Shown piece after piece: positions 12,630-22,869 of a stretch of 64,000 bases of DNA. How positions within the stretch are numbered: position 1 is the first letter of the stretch; every line of letters begins with the position of its first letter. The position numbers were made by a program, and so were the translations under genes. The stretch spans positions 7,884 to 71,883 of the forward strand of contig MNCI01014381.1 of assembly GCA_015680685.1 (NCBI GenBank), read 5' to 3'. The notes under the pieces were generated by a model. The model saw only the letters and a list, made by a program, of their open reading frames with translations, searched no databases and had not been told where the DNA came from. This stretch comes from Gnetum montanum (lineage: Eukaryota > Streptophyta > Gnetopsida > Gnetales > Gnetaceae).

Positions 12630-13150
12630 CATTAGATAGTTAAAGCTCTTGTGATCTAGATAGCCATAGTTACAATAGTTGGGGTAATCCATCTTTTGAA
12701 TAGCCCACCAATGATTAGAGAAATCTTGAAATTAGTATGTTGCTAATTAAATTTGTTATGTAGGAGTATAATCCAACAACTTTAAGATCTTAGTGATCTC
12801 CTTGAACCACTTAGTAGAGGTAGTAGGATCCTTCTCATCTTAAAAGGTAGGTAGTCCCAACTTATAGAATTTCTCCATAAGCTCAAGTTCCAATGGTTTT
12901 TTGCACCACTACCACTTCATGAACCAACAAGCATTGATAACATGTTTGAGTTCTTCTCTAAATGTTGATGGAAGAACTAGAATAGATAGTGACTAATGTT
13001 CAATTAACTGATCTCCTCATTTGTAGTAGCAGTAGGAGTAATGGAAGTAACAATCTCCACTTTAGGATCAGTTACATGATCCTCTGTTTGATTTCAAAGG
13101 GGATCAGTTGTTGAATTTGGATTGTTGGACCTAACATTCTCCCTTATATC
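12630..13150 (-). pseudogene. Element I gag remnant with degenerate zinc knuckle
   Basis: Upstream of the protease on the minus strand, about 12700-12640 encodes 'YCNYGYLDHKSFN', which follows the spacing of the CX2CX4HX4C nucleocapsid knuckle with only some metal ligands left. The adjoining sequence to about 13150 should be capsid, but it is too decayed for motif-level confirmation. The call rests on position and the knuckle remnant. Confidence 0.55.
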
Positions 13151-13213
13151 ATAACTACATCCACCTTTAGCCAGAAATAAAATAACATGAACTAAGAAAA
13201 TCATAAAACCTGT

Positions 13214-13225
13214 ATTTTGATACTA
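13214..13225 (-). other. Element I primer binding site, tRNA-iMet type
   Basis: On the minus strand this reads TAGTATCAAAAT, 8 of 12 identical to the plant initiator-Met primer site TGGTATCAGAGC. It sits 3 bp from the inner edge of the 5' LTR, which marks 13229 as the LTR boundary and fixes the minus orientation. Confidence 0.75.
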
Positions 13226-13228
13226 GCT

Positions 13229-13879
13229 TATAATATCCTCCTTCTTACCCTTAAGTTAGAAAGCATTAAATTGGATATAGAACCCCTAATGAATGATTAG
13301 TCATGAAAAGGAATAACTAGAAATGAACTGAACAAACATTGTGATAAGGAACCAAAAGAAAAATATAGTGATACCATGATTAAAAGAAAAGGAAAGGCAT
13401 TAACAATAGAAGATTATATGATAAACTAGATGATGCAATATAATAACAGCTAAAACTATAAATAACTAAAATTAACAAAAGAGCATATGAGTCTAAATAT
13501 AATGAATACCCATAAATATTTTGTGGTATCAATATGTTTGGCAATACATAAAAATATCCATGATCCAAACACATAATTCTTGATAAGTAAATAAACTAGT
13601 ACATGACCAGAAATTTCATAGCATGCAAAAGATATAATAGTCTAAAAATGAAAAGTAAACATACATAATAGCTAAAATCATCAACAAACATCAAGATATT
13701 TCCTTGATTCACCTAGCCCTAAGAAAAAGTAAGTTAGTATAAATTAAGTGAGAAACCTTACCAACTCTTCTAGTTGATTTGAGAGCAAGCATCATGGTGG
13801 CTAGGCGAAGGCATGCTAGCTTGCAACACATGTCAGTAGAGCAGAAACCTACTAAACATCCTAGATCACATCATGCATA
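13229..13879 (-). repeat. Element I 5' LTR, truncated
   Basis: This segment is homologous to 6899-7557. The first bases (TATAATATCC) correspond to TGTAACATCC of the left copy. Homology fades at about 13880, where sequence homologous to LTR-H begins, so more than half of the LTR is missing or displaced. A 9-bp insertion-type difference (CAGAAATTT) is visible at about 13602. Confidence 0.8.
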
Positions 13880-14729
13880 TGGTGTGGATCCTAACTCAAT
13901 AGATCCTAAAAGAATCTATTCTACAAGTTTCATAAGCAAATTAAGCTTAGCAAATAAGAACAATAAAAAGGAATGAAGAAAATTATTCCTTTTATTAAGA
14001 GACAACTCTCAAAATGTAGAGAAATTCATAAAAGATGAGGAGTCAAGCTTAACTCACATCTCTCCCAAGGATCTTAGAGGCCACACATACTCCATCTCAA
14101 TCCTCAACTGCTCATACTTGGAGCATCAACTCAATGTAAGACACTTATAAGAGATTCTCTCAACCTCTTTCAAGTGCTCTCCCTTACTTACACTCAAACT
14201 CTCTTACAAAAGCTCTTAAGAGATCTCTCAAATTTCTCACTTACTCTCTTGCCCAAACTCAGGCCTTGGGTACTTATTTAGAGATTCTCATGTAACCTTT
14301 CATCTTCCTTTGCATTTAAAAATATAAATTGATATCCATTATTCATCATGGTTAGAGGAGACATCTTGCCTGAGTACATATGAGTTGTAGGAGATGTCTT
14401 GCCTGTAGAGGAGATGTCTATGCTCCATAGGAGGCATCCATCTTGTAGATGAGACATTTATACTTTAGAGGAGATGTCTATCCTTACAAGACCAAAACTA
14501 AAAATGCTTATTTTAAGGCTTGAAACATTTGGACACCTTCAAAAAAGTCCCCATTGATCCTAGAACCCCTTAAACTCACCAAAATAGGTTCCAAACATTG
14601 CGAAACATGTCAAAACATCCTAGAATCATCACCAATAAGGCCAACACAAGAAGACATACATAAAAAAGACACACACATGCCCAAAATACATTGAGGATTA
14701 GACAACAGTTGGGTAATATCCTTGTCATC
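13880..14729. repeat. LTR-H copy 1 (LTR-like repeat)
   Basis: Positions 13880-14280 align with 32740-33140, and 14500-14729 align with 46480-46699 and with 27340-27548. The same order in three places defines one repeat of about 0.85-0.9 kb. The best copy (copy 2) has TGATG...CATCA ends, typical of an LTR. Inside, 14341-14485 contains at least five GAGATGTCT or GAGACATCT words. No coding region belongs to it here, so it is probably a solo LTR of a Ty1/copia or Ty3 family; the class is undecided. Confidence 0.65.
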
Positions 14730-14960
14730 TCTCCCAACCTTAAAAATGTAATGCTTAATGACCTTTCATAAGTTAGAATGCTCTATTCCCCCATGACTCA
14801 AGGCCATCATACTTAGCACAATAATTAATATTTAATGCATCAAAAACATGAGAATGAATATTATTTGAGATTTTAGTTTTAAGCTTCCCTTGCTTATGGA
14901 GGCTTGTTCTTATGTCCCACCCTGCTTCCTTCATTTGAACATCTCTTGGACATTACATTG
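14730..14960 (+). other. Non-coding stretch before a copia remnant
   Basis: No recognisable motif. It may be the decayed upstream part of the Ty1/copia pol remnant that starts at 14966. Confidence 0.3.
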
Positions 14961-14965
14961 TGATG

Positions 14966-15345
14966 TGGAGTAGTAAAAAACAAAGTATCATTGCCCTATC
15001 CACTATAAAGGGAGAGTATGGAGTTGTTGAAAGTTGTTATGCAAAATGTTTATGGATGAAGAAAACTTTGAAAGATTTATAAGTTGAGGTTGAAATCATA
15101 CCTATCTATTATGATAATAAAAGTATTATCAACATTCCAAAAAATCCAGTACAACATTCAAAGACTAAATGCATTGAAGTGAAACATCACTTTATTCATG
15201 AGCATGTTGCTAATAATAATGTTCATTTAAAGTTTGTAAGAACCAACTAGTATCTTGTAGATATCTTTACTAAACCATTGTAGAAAAGGAAATTTATCTA
15301 ATTATGTTACAACATAGTTATTGTGCCTAATGAGATAAGTTAGGA
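14966..15345 (+). pseudogene. Ty1/copia RNase H, C-terminal pol remnant
   Basis: Plus-strand translation starts 'WSSKKQSIIALSTIKGEY', the copia RNase H signature (usually 'SKKQxxVALSTxEAEY'). It continues with 'CYAKCLWMKK', 'YYDNKSIINIPKNP', 'HSKTKCIEVKHHFIHEHV' and ends 'LVDIFTKPL', all in canonical order. The second acidic residue of 'STEAEY' is altered (TIKGEY), and stops follow. Upstream integrase and RT are absent, so this is a truncated 3' fragment of a copia element inserted in the plus orientation. Confidence 0.92.
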
Positions 15346-15770
15346 TATTATCTTTTTTTTTCTCAAATACAATAGTCATAAGCATTTTGATCTTGATAAG
15401 GGTAGCCATGAAGGCTCCTAGGCATAAGAGGAATGGTTACAAGAGCCTTGGGTTTGACAAGGATGGACATGAAGGCTTCTGAGCCTAAAAGGGATGGTCA
15501 TGAGGGTTTTAGAGTTCTTCCTTGCATGCATATCTTGTATGTGTTTTTGAAGCATGTGTGCTATGAATGTAAGGATGGTCCCTCTAGGTTTATTATCATC
15601 TTCTTATTTCATGATTGTAGGTACTAAACAACCCTTATGTTATTATGTTTCATGGATAGTTTTACTCTTTCTTGTATCATTCATTCTAGTTGAAATTAAT
15701 GGAAATTCTTGTTTAGTTTTTTATTTACTAATTTTCTAGTTTCATCTGATCTTCTTACTCTAATACCATT
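15346..15770 (+). repeat. 3' flank of the copia remnant with short degenerate direct repeats
   Basis: Three degenerate repeats of about 54 bp occur at 15390-15520, each containing AAGGRTGGWCATGARGGCT-like words (for example GGTAGCCATGAAGGCTCC, GGATGGACATGAAGGCTTC, GGATGGTCATGAGGGTTT). This may be the copia 3' UTR or LTR start, but no second LTR is present to confirm it. At 15757-15768 ACTCTAATACCA resembles a reverse-oriented tRNA-iMet primer site. Confidence 0.4.
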
Positions 15771-15912
15771 TGTGATGTATCATTCAAAATCTACACATCA
15801 ATTTGTAACATAAGCTCAAAATGAAAGGTAATTTTTAATACAATAAATATGATTTTAAAAAGGAAAAAGAAAAAGAGAACTTTATTAATAATTTTGGAGA
15901 ATTTGTAACTCA
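15771..15912 (-). repeat. Possible LTR start, second copy of the 6757-6898 repeat
   Basis: Homologous to 6757-6898. The adjacent reverse primer-site-like word at 15757-15768 suggests this is the inner edge of a minus-strand 5' LTR whose element body is missing. Confidence 0.4.
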
Positions 15913-17100
15913 ATTTTACCCAAAAGTCTTTCTTCCTTAGGTTTCTTAATGCTTGAATCAACAATTCACCCTACGGTCAAGCCTAATATATGTGGGTTCA
16001 AAGGATTGATCAGGTCCTCTTTTTTCGACTTCTATGGTGATCCTCTACTATCATTTCATCTAGACATCATGTTGTTATTTAGGTTTTTTTCATAACCATC
16101 CAAGAGATACCCAAGGATAAAGTTGCAATATTTCAAACATAATTAGTTACTAGTTACAAATAGTTATACTTAATTAAGGTTTAGTACAACCATTTACGTC
16201 ATATTATAGTCTTTTCACATGGTACATCTTTTCACCTAATCCATACATGAATTAGTACGTTATAGTGATTTTTTAAATAGAAAAAAATTAAGTAGAGTGT
16301 TGTTACAAATAAAAATTAATGCATAAATAAAAAGTAAAATAAAAATAAGAAAATTAAGAGAACTTTGAGTGTAGGTCCAAAGCCTTAAATAAGAAAAAAA
16401 TTGGTATAAAGATAAAGTGAATAGTAATAAAATACAAAAAATTCATCATCACAACTAATAGTGCAGGTAATTTAGTAGAATGCACAAAATGCACTTAATA
16501 TAGACTCAAAGTAAAGGAATAGAGGTAGTTGAACACACAACTAGTTAGCCATGGAGATAGAAGTAAAGCTCTTATACCATATGAGTTTGATTTATGTTGC
16601 ATAGTAGTATATACACTTAACATTATCTTTCTTTTGCCAAGGTATAACCAGTAAAATTGATCATAAGCACACACATCAATATATCAATCTAGTTAGCATG
16701 CTGCATAAAGGGCATACATCAATGTATTAGTATATCCTATATGCACTAAAAATGCATGTATCAAAATAGCTAGTACCATTGAATTCTTGGCACACATCAA
16801 TATAGTTATCACTCATAATTGGCATATTAATATACACTAATTATTATTATGATTATTATTTCTTTCTTATGTCATAGTAATAACAACAATGTCCTTCACT
16901 AAGGACAAGAAATTTCCAAAAATGTTCTTCTTATGATATAAATTTTTTAAAGATTTTTCCTGCAAGGTAAAATGGCTAGAAAAATTTGAGAAGGATAGAA
17001 TTTTTTATTCTAATTCTATACTTATATGTTTATAACTAGCATTTTTTCATTAATCAACACATAAATTTGTTGTTTCTAAGCACGTTTGCAGTGCTTAAGG
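15913..17100. other. AT-rich non-coding interval
   Basis: Nothing recognisable. Many A/T runs, and recurrent 'ACATCAATAT' words at 16670-16810, but no open frame with a known motif and no second copy in the window. Confidence 0.35.
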
Positions 17101-19139
17101 AATATCCTGTCTTTCCTTTTATGTTGTTGAGTTTGGACTAAGAACACAAAGCTAGAAGTAAATTTGGGATCCAGGAGAAGCAAATACCTTATTTTCATTA
17201 ACTTGGAATGTAGGATGGATGTTCCACTAGAGACCTAGATAAGATTAAGCAAATTTTCCAATCTAGGATTAAGTAATTTTTCTAGTCCAAACTTGGATGT
17301 CCAACCTAAGTGTGCATGATTAGAAAGAATTCAAGAATGTTTTGGGATGTCTAACTTGAGGCAAAGTCCTCTGCAAAATGGGCATTCAACTTTTGAATGG
17401 AATGTCTCACATAGTCATTAGAGCAAAATAAAAATGTCATTCCAAATTATATTTTCACTCTAGTTCAACTTGAATTTACAAAGAAAAGTCTAGGAAGGCA
17501 AGGTTAGAAAAAGCTATAGCCTTGCCCACTTTCATGGATCCCTAAATTTGGCATTTGCTTGATACCAGTATTTGAATCTCTCCATCTTTGCATACTCTTC
17601 CTAGAACACTTGGATCAAGGATAATTATTTCATTAGGAAGCTTCATCATAGCTACACATTTGTTCTTCCAAGGTTTAAAATGCAATTTGTTCTCTTAATT
17701 TATTATATTTGTTTTGCATTCCTATTTCTAAGGCTCTTTGTTCTAGGCCCTAGCTTTCTTATGCATATTATGTATATCTAATTTGTAAGATGATCATCTA
17801 CATTTTTTTTTTTGAGGAGCTTTGGGTTTTCTCTGCGTGGAAATTTCCATATTATAGTGTTTTTTCATAAGGGATTTGTACATAATTTATTCTAATGGAT
17901 TGCCAAGTGCTTTTAGGTTTCTCTTGAAGGGTTTTAGTATGTCTTACTATTAGAAGTAGTGTGAATGTGTGTCTTGTAACTTCTTAATCTTCATTTCCTT
18001 TGATGTTGAGTAGAGTAGGAAGTAGCAATAGTCTTTCCTTTAATATTGGTATATTTCCTTTGATTTATTAAGAGTTATTATCAGCATCTTTATTTGAAGA
18101 AAAAAGATTTTAGAAGGTTAGGGATTTAGAAAATTGCTAAAAGGGTAAGAAGGGGCCAAGAGCCTTCATGTGTGGATCATGCCCGAAGAAGAAAAACTCT
18201 ATAAATAGGGGTGAACCCCTCCCATTGTAGCTTCCTTTCATTGTGAGTTGAAGTAAATAAAAGCTCTTCCTTCCTTCAATTTTTTAGTATTCTTGTGTAA
18301 GCTTTGTGTGCTCGAGGAAGCTCTCTTATCTTCCTCCCTTTTTCTTTTTTGCATTTTTACAACATGGCTTTCACATCTTAAGGAGTGAATCCCCATTTCG
18401 TGGGTTCTTCTCTCAAGTTCTTAAATGTTCTTCTTTCATATATTCTCATATTTTATTCATTCTCACACGTTTCTTACATGCATGCTCAAATTTCACGTTC
18501 TTTTGACGATCAAAAGTTAATTACTTGTTTCATCATGTTTCTAATGAAGAATTGAAGAATTTAGAAGTGGCTTTATGTTCTATTTCATAGGATTCACTCC
18601 TATTTGATTATTCAATCTAATTTCTATCTTGTTTCATATTCAAGATGAAGAGTTTCAATCCCTTTCATGATAATTTCATGTAAAAGTGCATAATTTTTTT
18701 TGCATGAGCTTATTCCAAGCTATTTAGCTTATGTGAGTCATTTGTCATGTTTATCTTAAGTTTGTAAAATCATTTAAATTCCTTTAAGGATTCAAGAAAT
18801 TTGTGCATGTTTTGTGGGCTTTGTGCATGTTGCACACATTTGGAGAATTGAACTTGTGTTTGATGTTTATTTCCTAACTCAAGCTTGTTTGAACATGTTT
18901 AGAGCCTAAGAAACATGTTTTTAGTCCTTACTATAAATTTTTGGCTTTAAAAATTTACTAGAAATCATCTAAAATTTGTTTTGTTGTTGCTCTTTGTCTT
19001 TTTGGCAAAATGACATTTTTCACCATGACTCATGGTGAACACAACAACATTTTCAAGCAACTAGAACCTTACTAATTTCTAACTACGAGGAGATGAGAGT
19101 CGGGGCTCTAACTACGAACACCCCAAAAGGCCCTAACCT
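17101..19139 (+). repeat. Probable LTR or promoter-bearing repeat, unclassified
   Basis: The interval contains a good TATA box (18198-18207) followed by an AATAAA signal (18256-18261), the arrangement expected for the U3-R junction of a plus-strand LTR. No coding motif is present and no partner LTR was found. The right end is hidden by the assembly gap at 19140. The word CACCATGACTCATGGTG near 19020 resembles the arrays in the element I LTR. Confidence 0.4.
18198..18261 (+). promoter_or_regulatory. LTR-like promoter: TATA box, hairpin, poly(A) signal
   Basis: CTATAAATAG at 18198-18207 is directly followed by the perfect inverted repeat AGGGGT-GA-ACCCCT (18207-18220), and AATAAA lies about 50 bp downstream at 18256. 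In LTRs the poly(A) signal lies shortly downstream of the TATA box, so the spacing fits. Confidence 0.55.
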
Positions 19140-19197
19140 NNNNNNNNNNNNNNNNNNNNNNNNNNNNNNNNNNNNNNNNNNNNNNNNNNNNNNNNNN
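19140..19197. other. Assembly gap (58 N)
   Basis: A run of N. Sequence continuity across it is unproven. Confidence 1.
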
Positions 19198-20290
19198 GAT
19201 CTTCTATTTTCTTCTAAAGAAATCTCTTCTGTAATATTTTAATAATATAGGTTGCTCATCTTCTATTTCTTTTAATAAACACAACTAACATCTTTTATCC
19301 TTATGATACTCATGGTTCTATCCTCCAATTTCAACTTGGAGATGATGCGATTCCCTTCTTACTTTGCTAATTAGTGCTCTTATGGATATTGGAATCATTG
19401 TAGGTGGATATTCTATTTCATGATCTCTACTACCTCTAATGTTTTGTTAGTAAAACTAAAGCTTTCTTTTTTTTGTTGTATTTGTGCTTCATTTTGCATA
19501 TCTCCAAAACTTTGTCTATAACAAGTTTCCAAGCTTGTTTTAAATTTAATACTACTAATATAGTTAACATCATGTTTTTAAAGTCACAATTGCTCTTTAT
19601 GGAACCACTTTTTTTGTTGAAATTTTCAAATGATCTTTCTTGAGTTGTTATTACTATTTTTGTTATCACAAGTAAGATCCTCTACTATAATGAAACATTT
19701 GAAAATGCTTTTGTTCAACATATGAAACATTGGGTTATGTAGTAGAATACACCATATGTAACTGATACGTTTTGTATAAATATCTTTTATTGAAATGCAA
19801 ATTTGGTTTGATAAATAGAATTGACATTTTAAAACTATTTCATGTATTAATACATCGTTTTATTTTATCATTTGAATGTGTGCATACCAAGCTAGGATAA
19901 TCATTCCTTTGATTGCTTAACTTGGTTTGCACTTAAGAAAAACAAAAACGAAAATAAAACAAAATAATTTTGTAATTTATTAAAATATTTAAAAATAGTG
20001 CATTCTTATGGAGTTAAAAGCATTAACATCTTACTCGTTTATAATTTTATTATGATAATTTTCTTTGTAATATTTGGATGTATATGTGTTTTTATGGAAA
20101 TTCCAAAGTAAGCTGAATCGCAGGCCGCATGCAAAAAATCCGTGCATACAGAGACATGAATTTGCATGGGGTACATCCGTACATGTACATTGCAGTGTAA
20201 TGTAATGTACATCATTGCATTTCATTTCATTTCACGTCTCCACTCCACTCTCAACATATCCACGCAACAACTTTACGCCTCCAACTTCAA
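19198..20290. other. Non-coding interval
   Basis: No recognisable gene. AT-rich to about 20100. The stretch 20115-20235 is less AT-rich, with repeated GTACATC and GTAATGTA words and a GAATTTGCATGGGGTACAT word resembling the left end of the repeats at 3148 and 5203. Confidence 0.35.
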
Positions 20291-20945
20291 TTCCTCTTCT
20301 TGCGGCTATGGTCCCTGAAGTTGTCCGTGTAGAAAACCTGGACATGATGATGAGGATGATGATAAAGAAAAGGAGGACGCAAATAATAATTATTCTCCAG
20401 CTTCCCATACAACTCCTTATCCAACACCAACACCAACACTCTCAACGATTTCATTTTCATAAAATCATTTAACCATGCATCATCCCAACTATCAATCCTT
20501 GTCCAGTGCAGCGTGTGCAGAGATTTAGAGTGCACACATCTCTGCCCACATTTCTTAGAGATCTGCACCCTCGGAATGCCAACTCCGTCAACGACGATAG
20601 CCTTCCAAAGTCGCGCGACAGTTGTTTCAGTCTTTCGCATCTCAATTTGAGCACGTGCAGATATTCCATGTTAGCAAAGTTGTGTGGAAGCTCTTTTAAC
20701 GTATGACACCATATACTGAGCTCTCTGATACTGAGCATACACAACTCCTCTGGCAGTGTCAACTCCTCTTTCATCCACGGTAAGTGGAGGTTCAAGGATC
20801 TGAGGTTTTTCAACTTTGCCACGTTGCTCATGCTCCACCCGCCCAGGAGAATGTCCCATGACCATTTGTTGCTCTTCAAATACAAATACCTGACCTCCAC
20901 AGGAATCTGAATAGAATAGGAATAGGAATAGGAGGAGGAGGACAC
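20287..20945 (-). pseudogene. Leucine-rich-repeat fragment of a plant resistance-like protein
   Basis: The frame 20945-20469 (minus) encodes leucine-rich repeats: 'VEVRYLYLKSNKW', 'LKNLRSLNLHLPW', 'MLSIRELSIWCHTLKELPHN', 'MEYLHVLKLRCERLKQLS' and 'LSSLTELAFRGCRSLRN', with about 23-24-residue spacing as in plant NBS-LRR proteins. In another frame (20640-20287) 'KSLHTLHW...WLNDFMKMKSLRVLVL' looks like more LRR sequence of the same protein, so there is a frameshift near 20560. No NB-ARC, TIR or coiled-coil domain is present. It directly follows the GH81 fragment on the same strand, so it is a displaced gene fragment, not a whole gene. Confidence 0.75.
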
Positions 20946-20979
20946 AAATATAGTAGTTACTTAAGAAGTAATAATAATC

Positions 20980-21450
20980 ATACACAAACAGCAGATTCGT
21001 GAGTGGATCCACCACAGCAGATTCATGAGCGAGTTGCCATCATCTTAAGCCTTGAGCACGCGGCGAGTTGCCATCATCTTAAGCCTTGAGTTGCCATCAT
21101 CTTAAGCCTTGAGCACGCGGACGTCGGCGATTGCTTCGGGATCCAGGACGTCCTCCAACTCCAACGCATAGAAAAACCCGCGCCAGCCATCCAGAACGCC
21201 ATCCTGAGCCAGGGACGGGCACGTCGTGGCGAAGTCAGCCATGTCGCGGTCACCGAGAGCGCGGGCCAGCAATGCGGCACCATAGTAGGCGTTGAGCGCC
21301 TCGCTGACGCTCTCCTGGTTTCGCCTGTCCCCAAACTCGGTCAGGAACGGAGCTTCCACAAGTGCCGGAACCACGGAAAGTGGCGAGAGTCATGCAGCCT
21401 TCGCCTCCTGTTTCTCTCCTATTTCGTGCCTGATCCACGCTTCGATGCTG
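20980..21450 (-). pseudogene. GH81 endo-1,3-beta-glucanase C-terminal fragment
   Basis: The frame from about 21374 (minus) contains 'FLTEFGDRRNQESVSEALNAYYG', matching the GH81 catalytic-region pattern 'DGxNQESxSEAxNAYY', where the Glu residues of the QES/SE motif belong to the active site. 'GWRGFFYALELE..LDPEA' and 'DDGNSLMNLLWWIHSR' match the C-terminal GH81 pattern 'GWKGFIYALE... DDGNSLTNLLWWIHSR'. The fragment covers roughly 150 residues of a family of about 650-750. A Gln codon before DDGNS is TAA, and that segment is triplicated (21031-21121), so it cannot make a normal enzyme. Composition is clearly GC-richer than its surroundings, as expected for a captured exon. Confidence 0.75.
21031..21121. 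repeat. Triplicated segment within the GH81 fragment
   Basis: GAGTTGCCATCATCTTAAGC occurs three times (starting at 21031, 21065 and 21088). Copies 1 and 3 carry the extra tail CACGCGG; copy 2 lacks it. On the minus strand each copy encodes '(K)A-stop-DDGNS', so the duplication happened after or together with the nonsense change. Confidence 0.9.
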
Positions 21451-21589
21451 TTCTGATCCACGCGTGGTTTCTGTCTTCGGCTAAAATGCTGGATCTGCAT
21501 CTGCGCAGAACTCAAGCCCTCCTACTGCTCTGTGCACTGTTTTCACGCATTATGTATGTATTTATAAGAATGCAAAGGACGTAATCTTT

Positions 21590-21835
21590 GATAACACGTT
21601 AGGGTTAGGGTTATGCACAAAGTTGCGTTACTGAAATGGCCTCTCTCGAATTTTAATTACACGTCAGCGTTATTCACAAAGTTATGTTACGGAAATAGCG
21701 TATATGGAATTTTACACGTCAGCATCACACGTCAGCAACGTTGCGCACAAAATAGCGTTCCCGAAATGGGCCGTGAAAAAGTCAACGCTGGTCAGCGTTA
21801 CGCACAAAATATTAACGTTCCCGATTTCTCACTGG
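21590..21835. repeat. Degenerate tandem repeats with a telomere-like start
   Basis: About four irregular units share ACACGTCAGCGTT, GCGCACAAAAT/AGTT, GCGTTCCCGAAATGG and related words. They begin next to TTAGGGTTAGGGTTA (21599-21613). The unit is about 55-65 bp with indels. No coding meaning is evident; an open frame of 96 codons crossing it looks incidental. Confidence 0.6.
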
Positions 21836-22214
21836 TAATGGCCTATCGGCCAAACAAACTATCGGGCCAAACAAACAAACAAACTATCGGCCAAATTAAA
21901 TAAATAACTAAGCTAGACATTAATCATTATAACATAGAAAGAACTCTAGAACCAGAGATGGTAACAGAATAACAGATGAAGGTCATCAAACATGATTGCT
22001 CACGATGGTCATGATACATGCACTCTGCTATTTAGAAATGATCAGCGGAGCTAAAACTTCCATGAAGCAGTCAAAAAATTAAAAAGACATTCATCATCGA
22101 AAGAAAAAAAACTTTGGGAAAGGAGAACTTCACGCAGAGAGAAACATGGTCTGGAATATGGACATGAATGGACTACTCCACAGTTTACATATGTAGGAGA
22201 TGCCAAGGAAAGCA

Positions 22215-22861
22215 CTACGTTGACACTTCAGAATTCAGACAGACAGATTGCAATGTTTTTTCCACCTTAAACCTGCAAAAGTTCAGGAAACGTTTGATGC
22301 CAAGTTTACTGCAGATCTTCTTGGGTTTTGGCAGTCTGTAAGCTCTAGTTCTACGCAGAGGCGTCGTCTTTGCAATCCATTGCCTATTATTCAAAGCTCT
22401 GAATTTGATGGTTCGGTTCTTTCTTCCACCGAACCCCATATCAGGTACCTGCAACTCCTTTCCTTCCTCAAAGTGGCCACAACCAGAAGTTGCTTGGTCG
22501 GCAACCCATCTTCCTGTGACATTCAATATAAGAGCAATCCAAGACTGATAAAAGTACCAAAGCATCAGGATACTCAATAATATTATGAAATATGAATAAG
22601 TTTGTCGGATTGCTATCCACAAATGTTATTCCGGATATTTCGCGCCGGCAATACAATATTTGATTCTCTGTGCCAGGAATCCTCTCGATGTGGTTCGCTG
22701 AAAGCAATTTCCGGGTCTACCGTGAATTGCCTATGTTCTTCCACGTGTTTTTCGTTTATTGCTTTGCTCTGAAATTCAAAAACATTGTAAATTTGAATAA
22801 AGTGAGGACAGTAGTTTAGGACACTTATTGTTTGGTTGGAAGATTCTAGGTACAGTAACAC
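22215..22861 (-). other. Unrecognised open frames, possible gene fragment
   Basis: On the minus strand an open frame (22622-22215, 135 residues) starts with a hydrophobic segment of about 25 residues (residues 9-34, rich in Leu/Ile/Phe/Tyr/Trp) and continues into a basic, Arg/Lys-rich tail. Just upstream a second frame (22861-22613) has a charged, low-repeat composition ('NEKHVEEHRQF', 'DPEIAFSEPHRED'). The two overlap by a few codons in different frames, as two parts of one frameshifted gene or two exons would. I do not recognise the family. Base composition (near 42% GC by eye) is higher than the flanks. It could also be chance. Confidence 0.25.
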
Positions 22862-22869
22862 TGGAATAA

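Larger units (their letters stand above)
6899..13879 (-). mobile_element. Element I: decayed Ty3/gypsy chromovirus (minus strand)
   Basis: The left copy of the LTR starts at 6899 (TGTAACATCC) and its homologue starts at 13229. Reading the minus strand from 13213 downwards gives a primer site, gag with a degenerate zinc knuckle, a protease tail, RT, RNase H, the integrase zinc-binding and core domains, the integrase C-terminus and a chromodomain-like tail. This PR-RT-RH-IN order and the IN-linked chromodomain define Ty3 chromoviruses. Every domain contains stops or frameshifts, so the element is dead. The right LTR is truncated at about 13880 by LTR-H1, so no target duplication can be read. 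Confidence 0.88.

Noticed and set aside
21599-21613. Interstitial telomere or telomere healing site
   Set aside because: Only 2.5 units of TTAGGG, and the plant unit is usually TTTAGGG; too short to support it.
22248-22580. 110-codon plus-strand open frame
   Set aside because: It overlaps the more protein-like minus-strand frames and has no recognised motif; probably a shadow frame.
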